Under the pieces are notes generated by a model. That model saw nothing but the letters and a program-made list of their open reading frames with translations. It made no database searches and was not told the origin of the DNA. From assembly GCA_013696185.1 (NCBI GenBank), contig JACCZA010000309.1, positions 1 through 7,073 on the forward strand: a DNA stretch of 7,073 nucleotides, in the 5' to 3' direction. The position numbers were made by a program, and so were the translations under genes. The stretch is from Actinomycetota bacterium (lineage in GTDB: Bacteria; Actinomycetota; Thermoleophilia; Gaiellales; Gaiellaceae). This document shows positions 1 to 6,384 of this stretch, one piece after another (positions within the stretch are counted from its first letter, which is position 1; every line of letters starts with the position of its first letter).

Positions 1-88
1 GGCCGAGCACGCGCTCTCGCAACTCGGCGGAGGCGTGCGGGCGCTCGGCGCGGAGCGAGCGCACCAGCCCCTCGTGGTCGTCGAGCAC
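1..88 (-). CDS. N-terminal fragment of probable anti-sigma factor or DUF4349-like protein (partial)
   Basis: A minus-strand frame opens at a GTG 4 bp after the sigma factor stop codon and runs off the left edge. The visible 29 residues begin VLDDHEGLVRSLRAERP and continue with an ASAELRERV stretch. A charged N-terminus of the form LRxxRPxxxxELRERV resembles the cytoplasmic start of proteins often encoded just after ECF sigma factors in actinobacteria, such as anti-sigma factors and DUF4349-like membrane proteins. That family placement is recalled, not tested. The tight spacing argues for co-transcription with the sigma factor and fits a regulatory partner. The frame is open further upstream with a TTG at 109, inside the sigma gene, so the start is uncertain. 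The zinc-binding or membrane domain needed to settle the call lies outside the window. Confidence 0.5.
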   Translation of the reverse strand, partial: MLDDHEGLVRSLRAERPHASAELRERVLG

Positions 89-92
89 GGGG

Positions 93-638
93 TCAGGCCG
101 GGACGGCAAGGCGCATCCTCTCCTCGAGTCGCTGGAGGGCGCGGCTGAGCCGCGTCGAGCAGGCGGTCTCGCTGATTCCGAGCACGCGCGCCGCGGTCGG
201 CCCGTCGAGCTCGAGCAGGACGCGCAGCGCGATCACCTCGCGCTCGGCGGCGCTCAGCGCCGCGAGCGCGTGCTCGAGCTCCGGCGACAGGCCCTCCGAG
301 ATCGCCGGCTCGCCGCCCGAGCGGAGCTCGCGCGCGGCGTAGCTTCCCTCCCGGCGGCGGCGGCGCTCCTCGGCGCGGAAGTGGTCGAGCGCCGTCGTCC
401 TCGCGATCTGGCAGAGCCAGGTCTTCGCGCTCCCTCGACGAGGGTCGAAGCGGCGCCAGAGGGAGAGCGCGCGCTCGAAGGTGGCGGCCGTCAGGTCGTC
501 GGCGAGGCCGCGGTCGCACGTCAGGTAGGTCAGGTAGGCGAAGACATCGTCGAGGTGGGCCTCGGCGGCCTGGGCGAAGCTCGGCCGCTCGGCCTGCCGG
601 GCGCGGGGCGCGGCGATCGTGGTCGTGAGCACGCTCAC
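93..638 (-). CDS. ECF-type RNA polymerase sigma factor (sigma-70 family)
   Basis: This 181-residue protein directs RNA polymerase to alternative promoters. Residues about 24-90 form a sigma region 2: a helix with HLDDVFAYLTYLT, the region 2.2-like DDLTAATFERAL, and the region 2.4-like SAKTWLCQIARTTALDHFR. A short, basic, low-complexity linker follows (EERRRRREG). Residues about 117-175 form region 4, with a LSAAEREVIALRV helix and a helix-turn-helix at about 144-171 (PTAARVLGISETACSTRLSRAL). Regions 1 and 3 are absent and the length is normal for ECF factors. The start is a GTG at 638; no alternative start was found in the codons just upstream back to about 675. The phosphoesterase gene ends 42 bp upstream and a probable regulator starts 4 bp downstream, so this may be the distal part of a longer operon. 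The target regulon cannot be read from this sequence. Confidence 0.93.
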   Translation of the reverse strand: MSVLTTTIAAPRARQAERPSFAQAAEAHLDDVFAYLTYLTCDRGLADDLTAATFERALSLWRRFDPRRGSAKTWLCQIARTTALDHFRAEERRRRREGSYAARELRSGGEPAISEGLSPELEHALAALSAAEREVIALRVLLELDGPTAARVLGISETACSTRLSRALQRLEERMRLAVPA

Positions 639-643
639 GCCGG

Positions 644-669
644 ATATACGCCGCCGGGGCGCCGCTTCC
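644..669 (-). promoter_or_regulatory. Possible ECF-type promoter for the sigma factor gene
   Basis: In the 42-bp gap before the sigma gene, the minus strand carries GGAAG (669-665), then a 15-nt GC-rich spacer, then GTATAT (649-644). ECF promoters commonly have a GGAA-type -35 element and a short GT- or CGT-type -10 element. The -10-like element ends 5 nt before the GTG start, so a transcript from it would be nearly or fully leaderless. This would allow autoregulation inside the operon. The match is short, its spacer is slightly short, and it could be chance. Confidence 0.25.
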
Positions 670-680
670 TCACACGGGCG

Positions 681-1601
681 TCAATGGCAGCTCGCGCTGC
701 CGGCGTCGGTGAAGGTGCCGTCTGCGACCGGCACGAAGCGCCAGCTGTAGCCGCGGGGGGCGAGCCGAAGCTGGAGGACGCCGTACGACGTGCTGTCCCG
801 CACCTCGCTGTTCCGGCGGGCGAGCAGCACCGGGGTGAGGCTCCGCCCCCCCGTTCCCACCACGAACTGGCGCATGCCGCGCTGGGGATCGGGCGCGCCC
901 GCAGGCGTCTGCGGCGCGAAGCGCTCGTAGTCGTGGTCGTGGCCCGCGAGGATCACGTCGACGCCGCCGCGGTGCAGCGTGCCCCAGAGGTCGGCGAGGG
1001 TGCGGTCGTTGCCGTGCAGGCCGGAGCTGAAGCGCGGGTGATGCGCGTAGGCGACCGTGCAGCGCTTGCCGCGGTTGCGGGCGAGGTCGGCACGCAGCCA
1101 GCGCTCCTGCGGCGATCCGGCGTCGCAGCCGCCCGCGCCCCGGCAATTGCTGTTGAGCGAGATCAGGTGCCAGGCGCCGAGGTCGTAGCTGTAGTAGCCA
1201 CGGCCGGGGCGGGCGGCGTCGCCGAAGTAGCGGAAGTAGCCGGTGGCGCCCGGCGTGTAGTACTCGTGGTTACCCGGGGCCGGGCGCGTGCGCGGCTTGA
1301 AGCGGCCCCAGGAAGGGGCGTAGCACCGCTCGAAGTCCGCATCGCTGCCTCTTTCGTAGGCGAGGTCGCCGAGCGGGGCGATCGTGCCCGGCAGCGAGCC
1401 GACGAGGAGCGCCGTCGCCTCGTCGCCGGGCGAGCCGCAATCGGCGATGTCGCCCACCGCGATCAGGCTGACGGTCGGCGCCGTCCCGTGTCCCGTGCCG
1501 CGCGCGTGCCTGGCGACGATTCCGGCTGCGAGCGCGAGAGCGAGCGCGAGAGCGAGCGCGAGCAGCAGCGCGAGCACCTTCGTTCGACGCGGGCGGGACA
1601 T
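681..1601 (-). CDS. Exported purple-acid-phosphatase-like metallophosphoesterase
   Basis: This 306-residue calcineurin-like phosphoesterase is predicted to hydrolyse phosphate esters outside the cytoplasm. Basic residues (SRPRRTK) precede a hydrophobic segment at about 9-29 rich in alternating Ala-Leu, which could be a signal peptide or an uncleaved anchor. The dinuclear-metal motifs follow in family order: GDIAD (D51), GDLAY (D79, Y82), GNHEY (N111, H112), AYAHHPRF (H187/H188) and GHDHDYERF (H221, H223). The GDxxY tyrosine is the signature of the purple acid phosphatase branch, where it binds Fe3+. Six cysteines (55, 94, 153, 159, 181, 305) would suit disulfides in an exported protein. The ATG at 1601 lies 27 bp after the cofE stop, so it may be read with the F420 genes, though nothing in its chemistry ties it to that pathway. 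The natural substrate is unknown. Confidence 0.88.
   Translation of the reverse strand: MSRPRRTKVLALLLALALALALALAAGIVARHARGTGHGTAPTVSLIAVGDIADCGSPGDEATALLVGSLPGTIAPLGDLAYERGSDADFERCYAPSWGRFKPRTRPAPGNHEYYTPGATGYFRYFGDAARPGRGYYSYDLGAWHLISLNSNCRGAGGCDAGSPQERWLRADLARNRGKRCTVAYAHHPRFSSGLHGNDRTLADLWGTLHRGGVDVILAGHDHDYERFAPQTPAGAPDPQRGMRQFVVGTGGRSLTPVLLARRNSEVRDSTSYGVLQLRLAPRGYSWRFVPVADGTFTDAGSASCH
1528..1563. repeat. Three tandem 12-bp units in the phosphoesterase signal region
   Basis: The unit GCGAGCGCGAGA occurs at 1528-1539 and 1540-1551, and with one mismatch at 1552-1563. On the coding (minus) strand it encodes the alternating Ala-Leu core of the predicted signal or anchor segment. Because the unit is 12 bp, gain or loss of a copy would add or remove four residues without a frameshift, changing the length of the hydrophobic core. 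Confidence 0.85.
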
Positions 1602-1628
1602 GCTCTGACGGTAGCGGCGCCCCGTCTC

Positions 1629-2381
1629 CTAGCGGAAGAGGTCGCGCTCCGGCGGCATGACCAGGTCGCGGGCTGCGCCCTCGCCCTCGAGTCGCAGGCC
1701 GCGCACGAGTGCCGCCGGCACGGCGTTCGTCTTGCCGAGCACGAGCTCCGCGGCCCCGGCGATCTCGTCGGCGATCGCAATCGCCGTCGCGTGCAGCTCG
1801 TAGCCCAGGCGGTCCCGCCGGCCGCGCAGGTCGAGGAGGACGGGCAGGCCGGCTGCACCGATCGCGACATCGGTCGTTCCCTGGCGCCACGCCCGGCCGA
1901 ACGAGTCGCTCACGACCACCCCCACCCGCCTGCCCGTCAGCTCGGCCAGGCGCCCCCGCAGCCGCTTCGCGGAGGCATCCGGATCGAGCGGCAGGAGGAC
2001 GAGCCACCCCGGAGCCGGGGCGTTCGACGCGTCGACGCCTGCGGAGGCGCAGACGAAGCCGTGCCGTGTCTCCGCGATCACGAGCGAGCCGCGCATGCGC
2101 ACGATCCGGGCGGACTCGCGCAGCACCGCCTCGACCTGGCGCGGGTCGGCGTCCTCCGCGATCGCGAGGGCGAGCGCCGAGGGCTCGAGCGCGTCGAGCC
2201 GCACGACCCGCCCCTCGGCCTTCGACACCGCCTTCTGCGCGACGACCACGACGTCGCCGTCCTCGAGCCCGCCGGCGCGCGCGGCGGCGGCCGCCAGGAG
2301 CTCCGCGAGATCGTCGTCCTCGCGCACCTCGGGCACGCCCGTGAGCGGGACGATGCGAAGCTCCCCCGGGGCGAGGCTCAA
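1629..2381 (-). CDS. cofE: CofE, coenzyme F420-0:L-glutamate ligase (stand-alone)
   Basis: CofE uses GTP to add L-glutamates to F420-0, giving F420 with a gamma-linked polyglutamate tail. Conserved blocks run the length of the 250-residue protein: VPLTGVPEVREDDDL near the start, VVAQKAVSKAEGRVV (47-60), ETRHGFVCASAGVDASN (104-120), LPLDPDASA (130-138), VSDSFGRAWRQGTTDVAIG (157-175) and a C-terminal block ending LVLGKTNAVPAALVRG. The length equals that of archaeal-type CofE. It lacks the C-terminal nitroreductase-like domain that makes mycobacterial FbiB about 450 residues long. The start is a TTG whose last two bases lie in the npdG stop codon (TTGA), giving a 4-nt overlap and probable translational coupling. 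The phosphoesterase gene starts 27 bp downstream. Confidence 0.96.
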   Translation of the reverse strand: MSLAPGELRIVPLTGVPEVREDDDLAELLAAAAARAGGLEDGDVVVVAQKAVSKAEGRVVRLDALEPSALALAIAEDADPRQVEAVLRESARIVRMRGSLVIAETRHGFVCASAGVDASNAPAPGWLVLLPLDPDASAKRLRGRLAELTGRRVGVVVSDSFGRAWRQGTTDVAIGAAGLPVLLDLRGRRDRLGYELHATAIAIADEIAGAAELVLGKTNAVPAALVRGLRLEGEGAARDLVMPPERDLFR

Positions 2382-2995
2382 GCCAGGCCGGTGAGACGGA
2401 CGCCCGCGTGGGCGCGGTACCGCTTGTTCACGTTGACGATCACGGCGGTCAGCCCCTCGAGCGTGCGTGCGCCGGCGAGCGGCCCGGCGTCGATCGCCCG
2501 GCCGGCCACGAGCTGCCCGGCGAGCCCGAGCACGAGCTCCTTCGAGTCGGCGTCGTCACCGCAGACGAGCGTGTCCTCGTCCGGCAGATCCGCCGCGAGG
2601 TTCGAGGCCGCGAGCGAGTGGAGGCCGGCGACCACGGGAGCGCCGACCGCGTCGGCGACGCGCTCTGCGAGCGAACGGGCCTCGAGGGTCGGCCGCACGC
2701 CGCCGGAACCGAAGCGAAGCTCCGCCGCCACGCAGAGGAGCGGCGTCGAGGCGAGCGGCCCCGCGAGCTCGGCGGCGGTCTCGATCGCGCCCTCGGCCTT
2801 CACCGCCAGCACGGCGAGGTCGACACCTCGCACGCAGTCCGCGTTCGTCGCGCCGGACACGCCGAGCTCGGCGGCCGCCTCCTCCGCCCGGGAGGCGTCG
2901 CGTGAGCCGAGGACGACCTCGTGTCCGGCCTCGCGCAGACGAAGGGCGAGGGCCGCGCCGAACTTCCCCGTGCCGCCGATGATCCCGACCTTCAT
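2378..2995 (-). CDS. npdG: NADPH-dependent F420 reductase (F420H2:NADP+ oxidoreductase)
   Basis: This enzyme, also called Fno, transfers hydride between F420H2 and NADP+, linking the F420 pool to NADPH. The 205-residue protein starts with a Rossmann glycine-rich loop, MKVGIIGGTGKFG, and has GSRD at 30-33. In the family T9, S31 and R32 of this arrangement bind the NADP 2'-phosphate. The second half carries AGLHSLAASNLAADLP (about 123-138), VCGDDADSKE (144-153), DAGPLAGARTLEGLTAVIVNVNKRY (169-193) and a C-terminal AGVRLTGL, all typical of NpdG. I chose the ATG at 2995 because it puts the family start MKVGIIGG at residue 1; the frame is open back to 3058, but that adds 21 residues inside cofD. 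It sits 10 bp after cofD and overlaps cofE by 4 nt, within the F420 operon. Confidence 0.93.
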   Translation of the reverse strand: MKVGIIGGTGKFGAALALRLREAGHEVVLGSRDASRAEEAAAELGVSGATNADCVRGVDLAVLAVKAEGAIETAAELAGPLASTPLLCVAAELRFGSGGVRPTLEARSLAERVADAVGAPVVAGLHSLAASNLAADLPDEDTLVCGDDADSKELVLGLAGQLVAGRAIDAGPLAGARTLEGLTAVIVNVNKRYRAHAGVRLTGLA

Positions 2996-3005
2996 CCCCG
3001 GCAGC

Positions 3006-3938
3006 TTAAAGTTCCGCGGCTGCAGCCAGAGCGGCCTCGGCGAGGCGGCGGCGAGCATCGGACCCGTCCATCAACGTGCGCGCCACGATCGGCCGGACCC
3101 CAAGCTCCGCCACGGCGGCCCCGCCGTCGGCGTCGGCCTCGTCCAGCACGAGCGCGTCGATCAGACCCGCATAGCACCTGGCCACGTGCGCCGGCGTCGT
3201 GCCACCCGCGAGCCGCTCGAGCATCCGGTCCGCCGGTCCCCGAACCGCCCGCCCGCCGATCAGCGGGCTGATCGCCACCGCCGGGGCTGAGCGCGCCGCG
3301 AGCGCCGTCCTGAGAGCGGGCACGGCGAGGATGGGGCCGATGCTGACGTAGGGATTGCTCGGCGCAAGGACGATGAGCGCGGCCGTCGAGACGGCCTCGA
3401 GCACGCCGGGGGCGGGGCGCGCCGCGTCCGCCCCCGCGTACTCGACGGCGTCGACCTCGTCGCGGTGCCCACGGGCGACGAACCAGGTCTGGAAGGGGAA
3501 GCGCCCGGCCGGGGTCGCGAGCCACGTGCGCAGGGGATCGTCGGTCGCCGGTACGAGCTGGGACGAGAGACCGAGAGAGGCGGCGAGCCGGCCGGTGACC
3601 GTGGACAGGGGCTCGCCCAGGCGCAGCGCGGCGGTGCGGACGAGGTGCAGGCCGAGATCGCGATCGCCGAGCCGAAACCAGGCTTCGCCGCCGAGCGCGG
3701 CAGCGCTCTCGAGCGCATTCCACGTCTCGTCCGCGCGTCCCCAGCCACGCTCCTCGTCGGCGAGCCCCGAGAGGGCGTAGAGGATCGAGTCGAGGTCGGG
3801 CGAGACGTGGAGCCCGAGCACCTCGACGTCGTCGCCGACGTTGCCGACGATCGTCAGCTCATCCGGATCGGAGGCCTCGACGAGCCCGCGCAGGAACCGC
3901 GCTCCGCCGACGCCGCCCGAGAGTGCGACGACCCTCAA
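3006..3938 (-). CDS. cofD: CofD, 2-phospho-L-lactate (or phosphoenolpyruvyl) transferase
   Basis: CofD moves the (phospho)lactyl or phosphoenolpyruvyl group from its GDP-activated form, made by CofC, onto the deazaflavin FO, giving F420-0 or dehydro-F420-0. The 310-residue protein shows family blocks throughout: LSGGVGGARFLRGL (6-19), VGNVGDDVEVLGLHVSPDLDSILYALSG (31-58), GWGRADETW (65-73), LGDRDLGLHLVRT (90-102), APSNPYVSIGPILAV (192-206) and SPLIGG (224-229). I set the start at the TTG at 3938, 16 bp after the cofC stop, because it gives the usual family N-terminus MRVVALSGGVGGARF. The frame stays open upstream to 4379, but that stretch runs out of frame through cofC and has no family similarity. 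No clear ribosome binding site precedes the TTG. npdG starts 10 bp downstream. Confidence 0.95.
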   Translation of the reverse strand: MRVVALSGGVGGARFLRGLVEASDPDELTIVGNVGDDVEVLGLHVSPDLDSILYALSGLADEERGWGRADETWNALESAAALGGEAWFRLGDRDLGLHLVRTAALRLGEPLSTVTGRLAASLGLSSQLVPATDDPLRTWLATPAGRFPFQTWFVARGHRDEVDAVEYAGADAARPAPGVLEAVSTAALIVLAPSNPYVSIGPILAVPALRTALAARSAPAVAISPLIGGRAVRGPADRMLERLAGGTTPAHVARCYAGLIDALVLDEADADGGAAVAELGVRPIVARTLMDGSDARRRLAEAALAAAAEL

Positions 3939-3954
3939 GGGCGTGCCCGGGCGC

Positions 3955-4566
3955 TCAAGCTGCGAGCTCGGCGCGCCGGCGCTCGAGGACGGCGCGCGTG
4001 TGCTCCCCCACCCTGGCCTCCACCCGCCGCAGGTCGGCGAGCGAGTCGACGTCGGCCACGAGGTTCGGGATCGCGGCCGCGACCGCGCGGACGCCGCGCT
4101 CGGCCGCGTGGGCGCCGAAGCGCGCTGCGCTGCCGGTGCCGTAGAGCGGCTCGAACAGGCTGGGCCGGGCCAGCGCCAGGGCGTTCGTCGACCCGTCGGA
4201 GGCACCCACGAGCGCGAGCCCGTCGACGGGCAGGGCGCCGAGGAGCGCCCACAGGTCTCGCGGCTGGACGCAGGGGAGGTCGGCGTTGACGACGAGCACC
4301 GGACCGCCCGGGACGCGGCCGAGGCCGGCGGCGACGGCGGCGCCCTGACCTCCGCCCGGATCGTCCACCCACGTCGCACCGGCCTCGCGGCCGAGAGCGG
4401 CCGCCTGCTCGTCGTCCGTCACGAGGTGGGTCGGGCCGGTGGCCGTGCAGGCGGCGAGGACGTCGGCGAGCATCGCGCGGGCGAGCTCCCGGCGCGCATC
4501 CTCGGCGAGCGGCTGCAGCCGCCGCTTCGCACCGCTGCCGCGGAAGGGGACGACGAAGGCGGGCAT
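3955..4566 (-). CDS. cofC: CofC (FbiD-type) phospholactate/phosphoenolpyruvate guanylyltransferase
   Basis: CofC activates a three-carbon phosphate with GTP to give the GDP-linked donor used by CofD. The acid is 2-phospho-L-lactate in many archaea and phosphoenolpyruvate in mycobacterial FbiD; this sequence alone does not tell which. The 203-residue nucleotidyltransferase-fold protein has VVPFRGSGAKRRLQPL at 5-20 (nucleotide-binding loop), VTDD (49-52), DDPGGGQGAAVAAGL (68-82), VVNADLPCV with D96 (92-100), DGSTNAL (124-130), YGTGSAARFGAHAAERG (142-158) and a C-terminal ADVDSLADL (171-179). Order and length match the family. The ATG at 4566 is the only sensible start. It is the promoter-proximal gene of the F420 run; cofD follows after 16 bp. 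Its ATG overlaps a possible divergent ATG of the PolX gene within a CATG palindrome. Confidence 0.93.
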   Translation of the reverse strand: MPAFVVPFRGSGAKRRLQPLAEDARRELARAMLADVLAACTATGPTHLVTDDEQAAALGREAGATWVDDPGGGQGAAVAAGLGRVPGGPVLVVNADLPCVQPRDLWALLGALPVDGLALVGASDGSTNALALARPSLFEPLYGTGSAARFGAHAAERGVRAVAAAIPNLVADVDSLADLRRVEARVGEHTRAVLERRRAELAA

Positions 4567-4585
4567 GGACGGACACTATCCCCGG
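4567..4585. promoter_or_regulatory. 19-bp divergent start region between cofC and the PolX gene
   Basis: Only 19 bp separate the chosen start codons of two divergent genes, so promoter elements for each must extend into the other's coding sequence. On the plus strand CACTAT lies just before the ATG at 4586; on the minus strand GATAGT lies upstream of the cofC ATG. Both are weak -10-like hexamers on nearly the same bases. No convincing -35 elements or Shine-Dalgarno sites accompany them, so leaderless transcripts are possible. The region is short enough that one bound protein could affect both genes. Confidence 0.35.
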
Positions 4586-6232
4586 ATGGCGAGCGTGACA
4601 CCCCCGGACAACGGCCCGATCGCCGACCGACTCGATGCCTTGGCAGCCCTGCTCGAGCTCGCGGGCGCCAGTCCTTACAGCGCGCGCGCCTACCGTCGGG
4701 CGGCTGATCTGATCCGCTCCACGCCGGCGCCCGTGGCCGAGCTCGTCCGTGCCGGGCGGGCACGCGAGCTGCGCGGCATCGGCCCCTCGATCGAGGCGCG
4801 CCTGCGAGAGCTCGTCGAGACGGGAGAGCTGGCCGAGCTGCGCGAGCTGGAGCAGGAGGTGGCCCCCGAGCTGGTCGCGCTCGGGCGGCTGCTCGGCGTC
4901 GGGCCCGCGCGCATGGTGGAGGTCGGTCGCGCCTTCGGCGCCGACTCGGCCGCCGCCTTCCGCGAGGCGGTGGAGGCGGGGCGGCTCCAGGAGGTGCCGG
5001 GGATCGGCCCGGAGACGGAGCGCAAGATCCGCGCCGGCCTCGCCTCCCTCGACCGTCCCCGGCCGCGACGCGGACTGCTCCTGGGCGCCGCGTGGGCGCT
5101 CGCGGCCGGCGTCGCCGAGGCGCTCGGCGGCGAGGTGGCCGGCGATCCCCGGCGCTGGCGCGAGACGTGCGAGCGCTTCTCGGTGGTGTGCCGGGCGGCG
5201 GATCCAGAACCTCTGATCGCCCGGTTCGCCTCCCTGCCGCAGATCGTCGCCCTGCTCGAGCGCTCCGAGCGACGCGCTCTCGGCGTGACCGTCGAGGGCG
5301 TGCCGTTCGAGCTCGTCGTCGCGCCGCCCGGGAACTACGGCACGGAGCTCGTGCGCGCGACCGGATCCGCCGACTGGGTCGCCGGCCTCGAGCCCTTGCC
5401 GGAGGCCGACGACGAGGAAGGCGTGTTCGCGGCGCTCGGCCGACCGTTGCTTCCGCCCGAGCTGCGCGAGGCGCACGCCCCGCCGCTGCGGGGCCGTCTG
5501 CTCGAGCTCGGCGACGTACGGGGCGACCTCCACTGCCACACGACCTGGTCGGACGGGAAGGCGAGCGTGCTGCAGATGGGCACTGCCGCGCGCGAGCGGG
5601 GGTATGCCTACCTCGCGGTCTGCGACCACACGAGGGCGGTGCGCGTCGTACCGGGGCTCGACGCCGACGAGCTGCGCCGGCAGGGCGAGGAGATCGGCGC
5701 CGCGAACGCCGAGCTGGCGCCGTTCACGCTGCTCCGCGGGGCCGAGTGCGACATCCTGCCGGACGGCTCGCTCGATCTCCCGGACGACGTGCTCGCCGAG
5801 CTCGAGTGGGTGCAGATCAGCCTCCACGCCGGGCAGCGCGCGCCTCGCCGTGAGTTGACCGCGCGGGTCGTGGAGGCAATGCGGCACCCCGCCGCGTCCT
5901 GCCTCAGCCATCCGACGGGACGGCTGCTGAATCACCGACCGCCGAACGCGCTCGACCTCGAGCGCGTCCTCGAGGCGGCGCTCGACACCGGCGTGGCGCT
6001 CGAGGTCAACGGGCTGCCGTCACGGCTCGACCTGCGCGACGAGCACGTGCGTCTCGCGCGCGAGGCCGGCGTCCCGATCGTCGTCTCGACCGACGCGCAC
6101 TCGGTGCGGGGACTCGACGGCATGCGCCTCGCCGTCGCGACCGCGCGGCGCGGTGGCGCGGAGCCGGGCGACGCGTTGAACACGCTGCCTCTGGCCGAGC
6201 TGCGGGCGCGGCGCTCGAGCAGGACGCCGTGA
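4586..6232 (+). CDS. PolX-family protein: degenerate polymerase domain with intact PHP domain
   Basis: Bacterial PolX proteins combine a gap-filling polymerase with a Mn-dependent 3'-5' exonuclease/AP-endonuclease PHP domain used in base-excision repair. This 548-residue protein has the full layout: an 8-kDa-like helical domain (about 11-60), helix-hairpin-helix motifs (RGIGPSIEARL at 63, LLGVGPARM at 102, VPGIGPETERKI at 137), a polymerase-X-like region (about 155-300) and a PHP domain (about 312-545). The nine expected PHP metal ligands are all visible: H316, H318, D323, H348, E387, H414, H442, D503, H505. By contrast, the usual GSxRRxxETxGDxD motif reads GDPRRWRETCERFS (186-199), so the two catalytic aspartates are R197 and S199, and the third is E242. 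It is therefore probably a nuclease or phosphoesterase rather than a polymerase. The ATG at 4586 was chosen; an in-frame ATG at 4565 would add seven residues. Confidence 0.92.
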   Translation: MASVTPPDNGPIADRLDALAALLELAGASPYSARAYRRAADLIRSTPAPVAELVRAGRARELRGIGPSIEARLRELVETGELAELRELEQEVAPELVALGRLLGVGPARMVEVGRAFGADSAAAFREAVEAGRLQEVPGIGPETERKIRAGLASLDRPRPRRGLLLGAAWALAAGVAEALGGEVAGDPRRWRETCERFSVVCRAADPEPLIARFASLPQIVALLERSERRALGVTVEGVPFELVVAPPGNYGTELVRATGSADWVAGLEPLPEADDEEGVFAALGRPLLPPELREAHAPPLRGRLLELGDVRGDLHCHTTWSDGKASVLQMGTAARERGYAYLAVCDHTRAVRVVPGLDADELRRQGEEIGAANAELAPFTLLRGAECDILPDGSLDLPDDVLAELEWVQISLHAGQRAPRRELTARVVEAMRHPAASCLSHPTGRLLNHRPPNALDLERVLEAALDTGVALEVNGLPSRLDLRDEHVRLAREAGVPIVVSTDAHSVRGLDGMRLAVATARRGGAEPGDALNTLPLAELRARRSSRTP

Positions 6233-6350
6233 GCCGGGGAGGAATTGGCACGTTCTCGGCACACCCGCGTCTCCCACCCGTGACGATTTCCGCGGTACGC
6301 TGACAACGTGGGGTGGAGGTCGGCGGCCCTGTATCTCTCTCGGCTCGAAC

Positions 6351-6375
6351 GGACTCGAGCGCAGATGACGAGTCC
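6351..6375. terminator. Perfect 7-bp inverted repeat, possible hairpin
   Basis: GGACTCG at 6351-6357 pairs perfectly with CGAGTCC at 6369-6375 around an 11-nt loop. It lies midway between two convergent genes, where a bidirectional terminator would be expected. There is no T-rich tract on either side, so it is not a classic intrinsic terminator, and the same palindrome could be a protein-binding site. Confidence 0.35.
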
Positions 6376-6384
6376 GCACCGCCT

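Noticed and set aside
270..3290. A plus-strand open frame of 1006 codons
   Set aside because: It runs antisense through the sigma factor, phosphoesterase, cofE and npdG, all well supported on the other strand. Its product is Arg/Ala/Gly-rich with no domain pattern, as expected from GC-rich codon bias that removes stop codons from the opposite strand.
3939..4379. N-terminal extension of CofD by 147 codons
   Set aside because: The added residues are a Ser/Arg/Pro-rich out-of-frame reading of cofC. CofD homology begins exactly at the TTG at 3938.
3935..5935. A minus-strand open frame of 666 codons covering the PolX gene and part of cofC
   Set aside because: It is antisense to the clearly recognisable PolX/PHP protein and out of frame with cofC, and its product is low-complexity with no family motifs.
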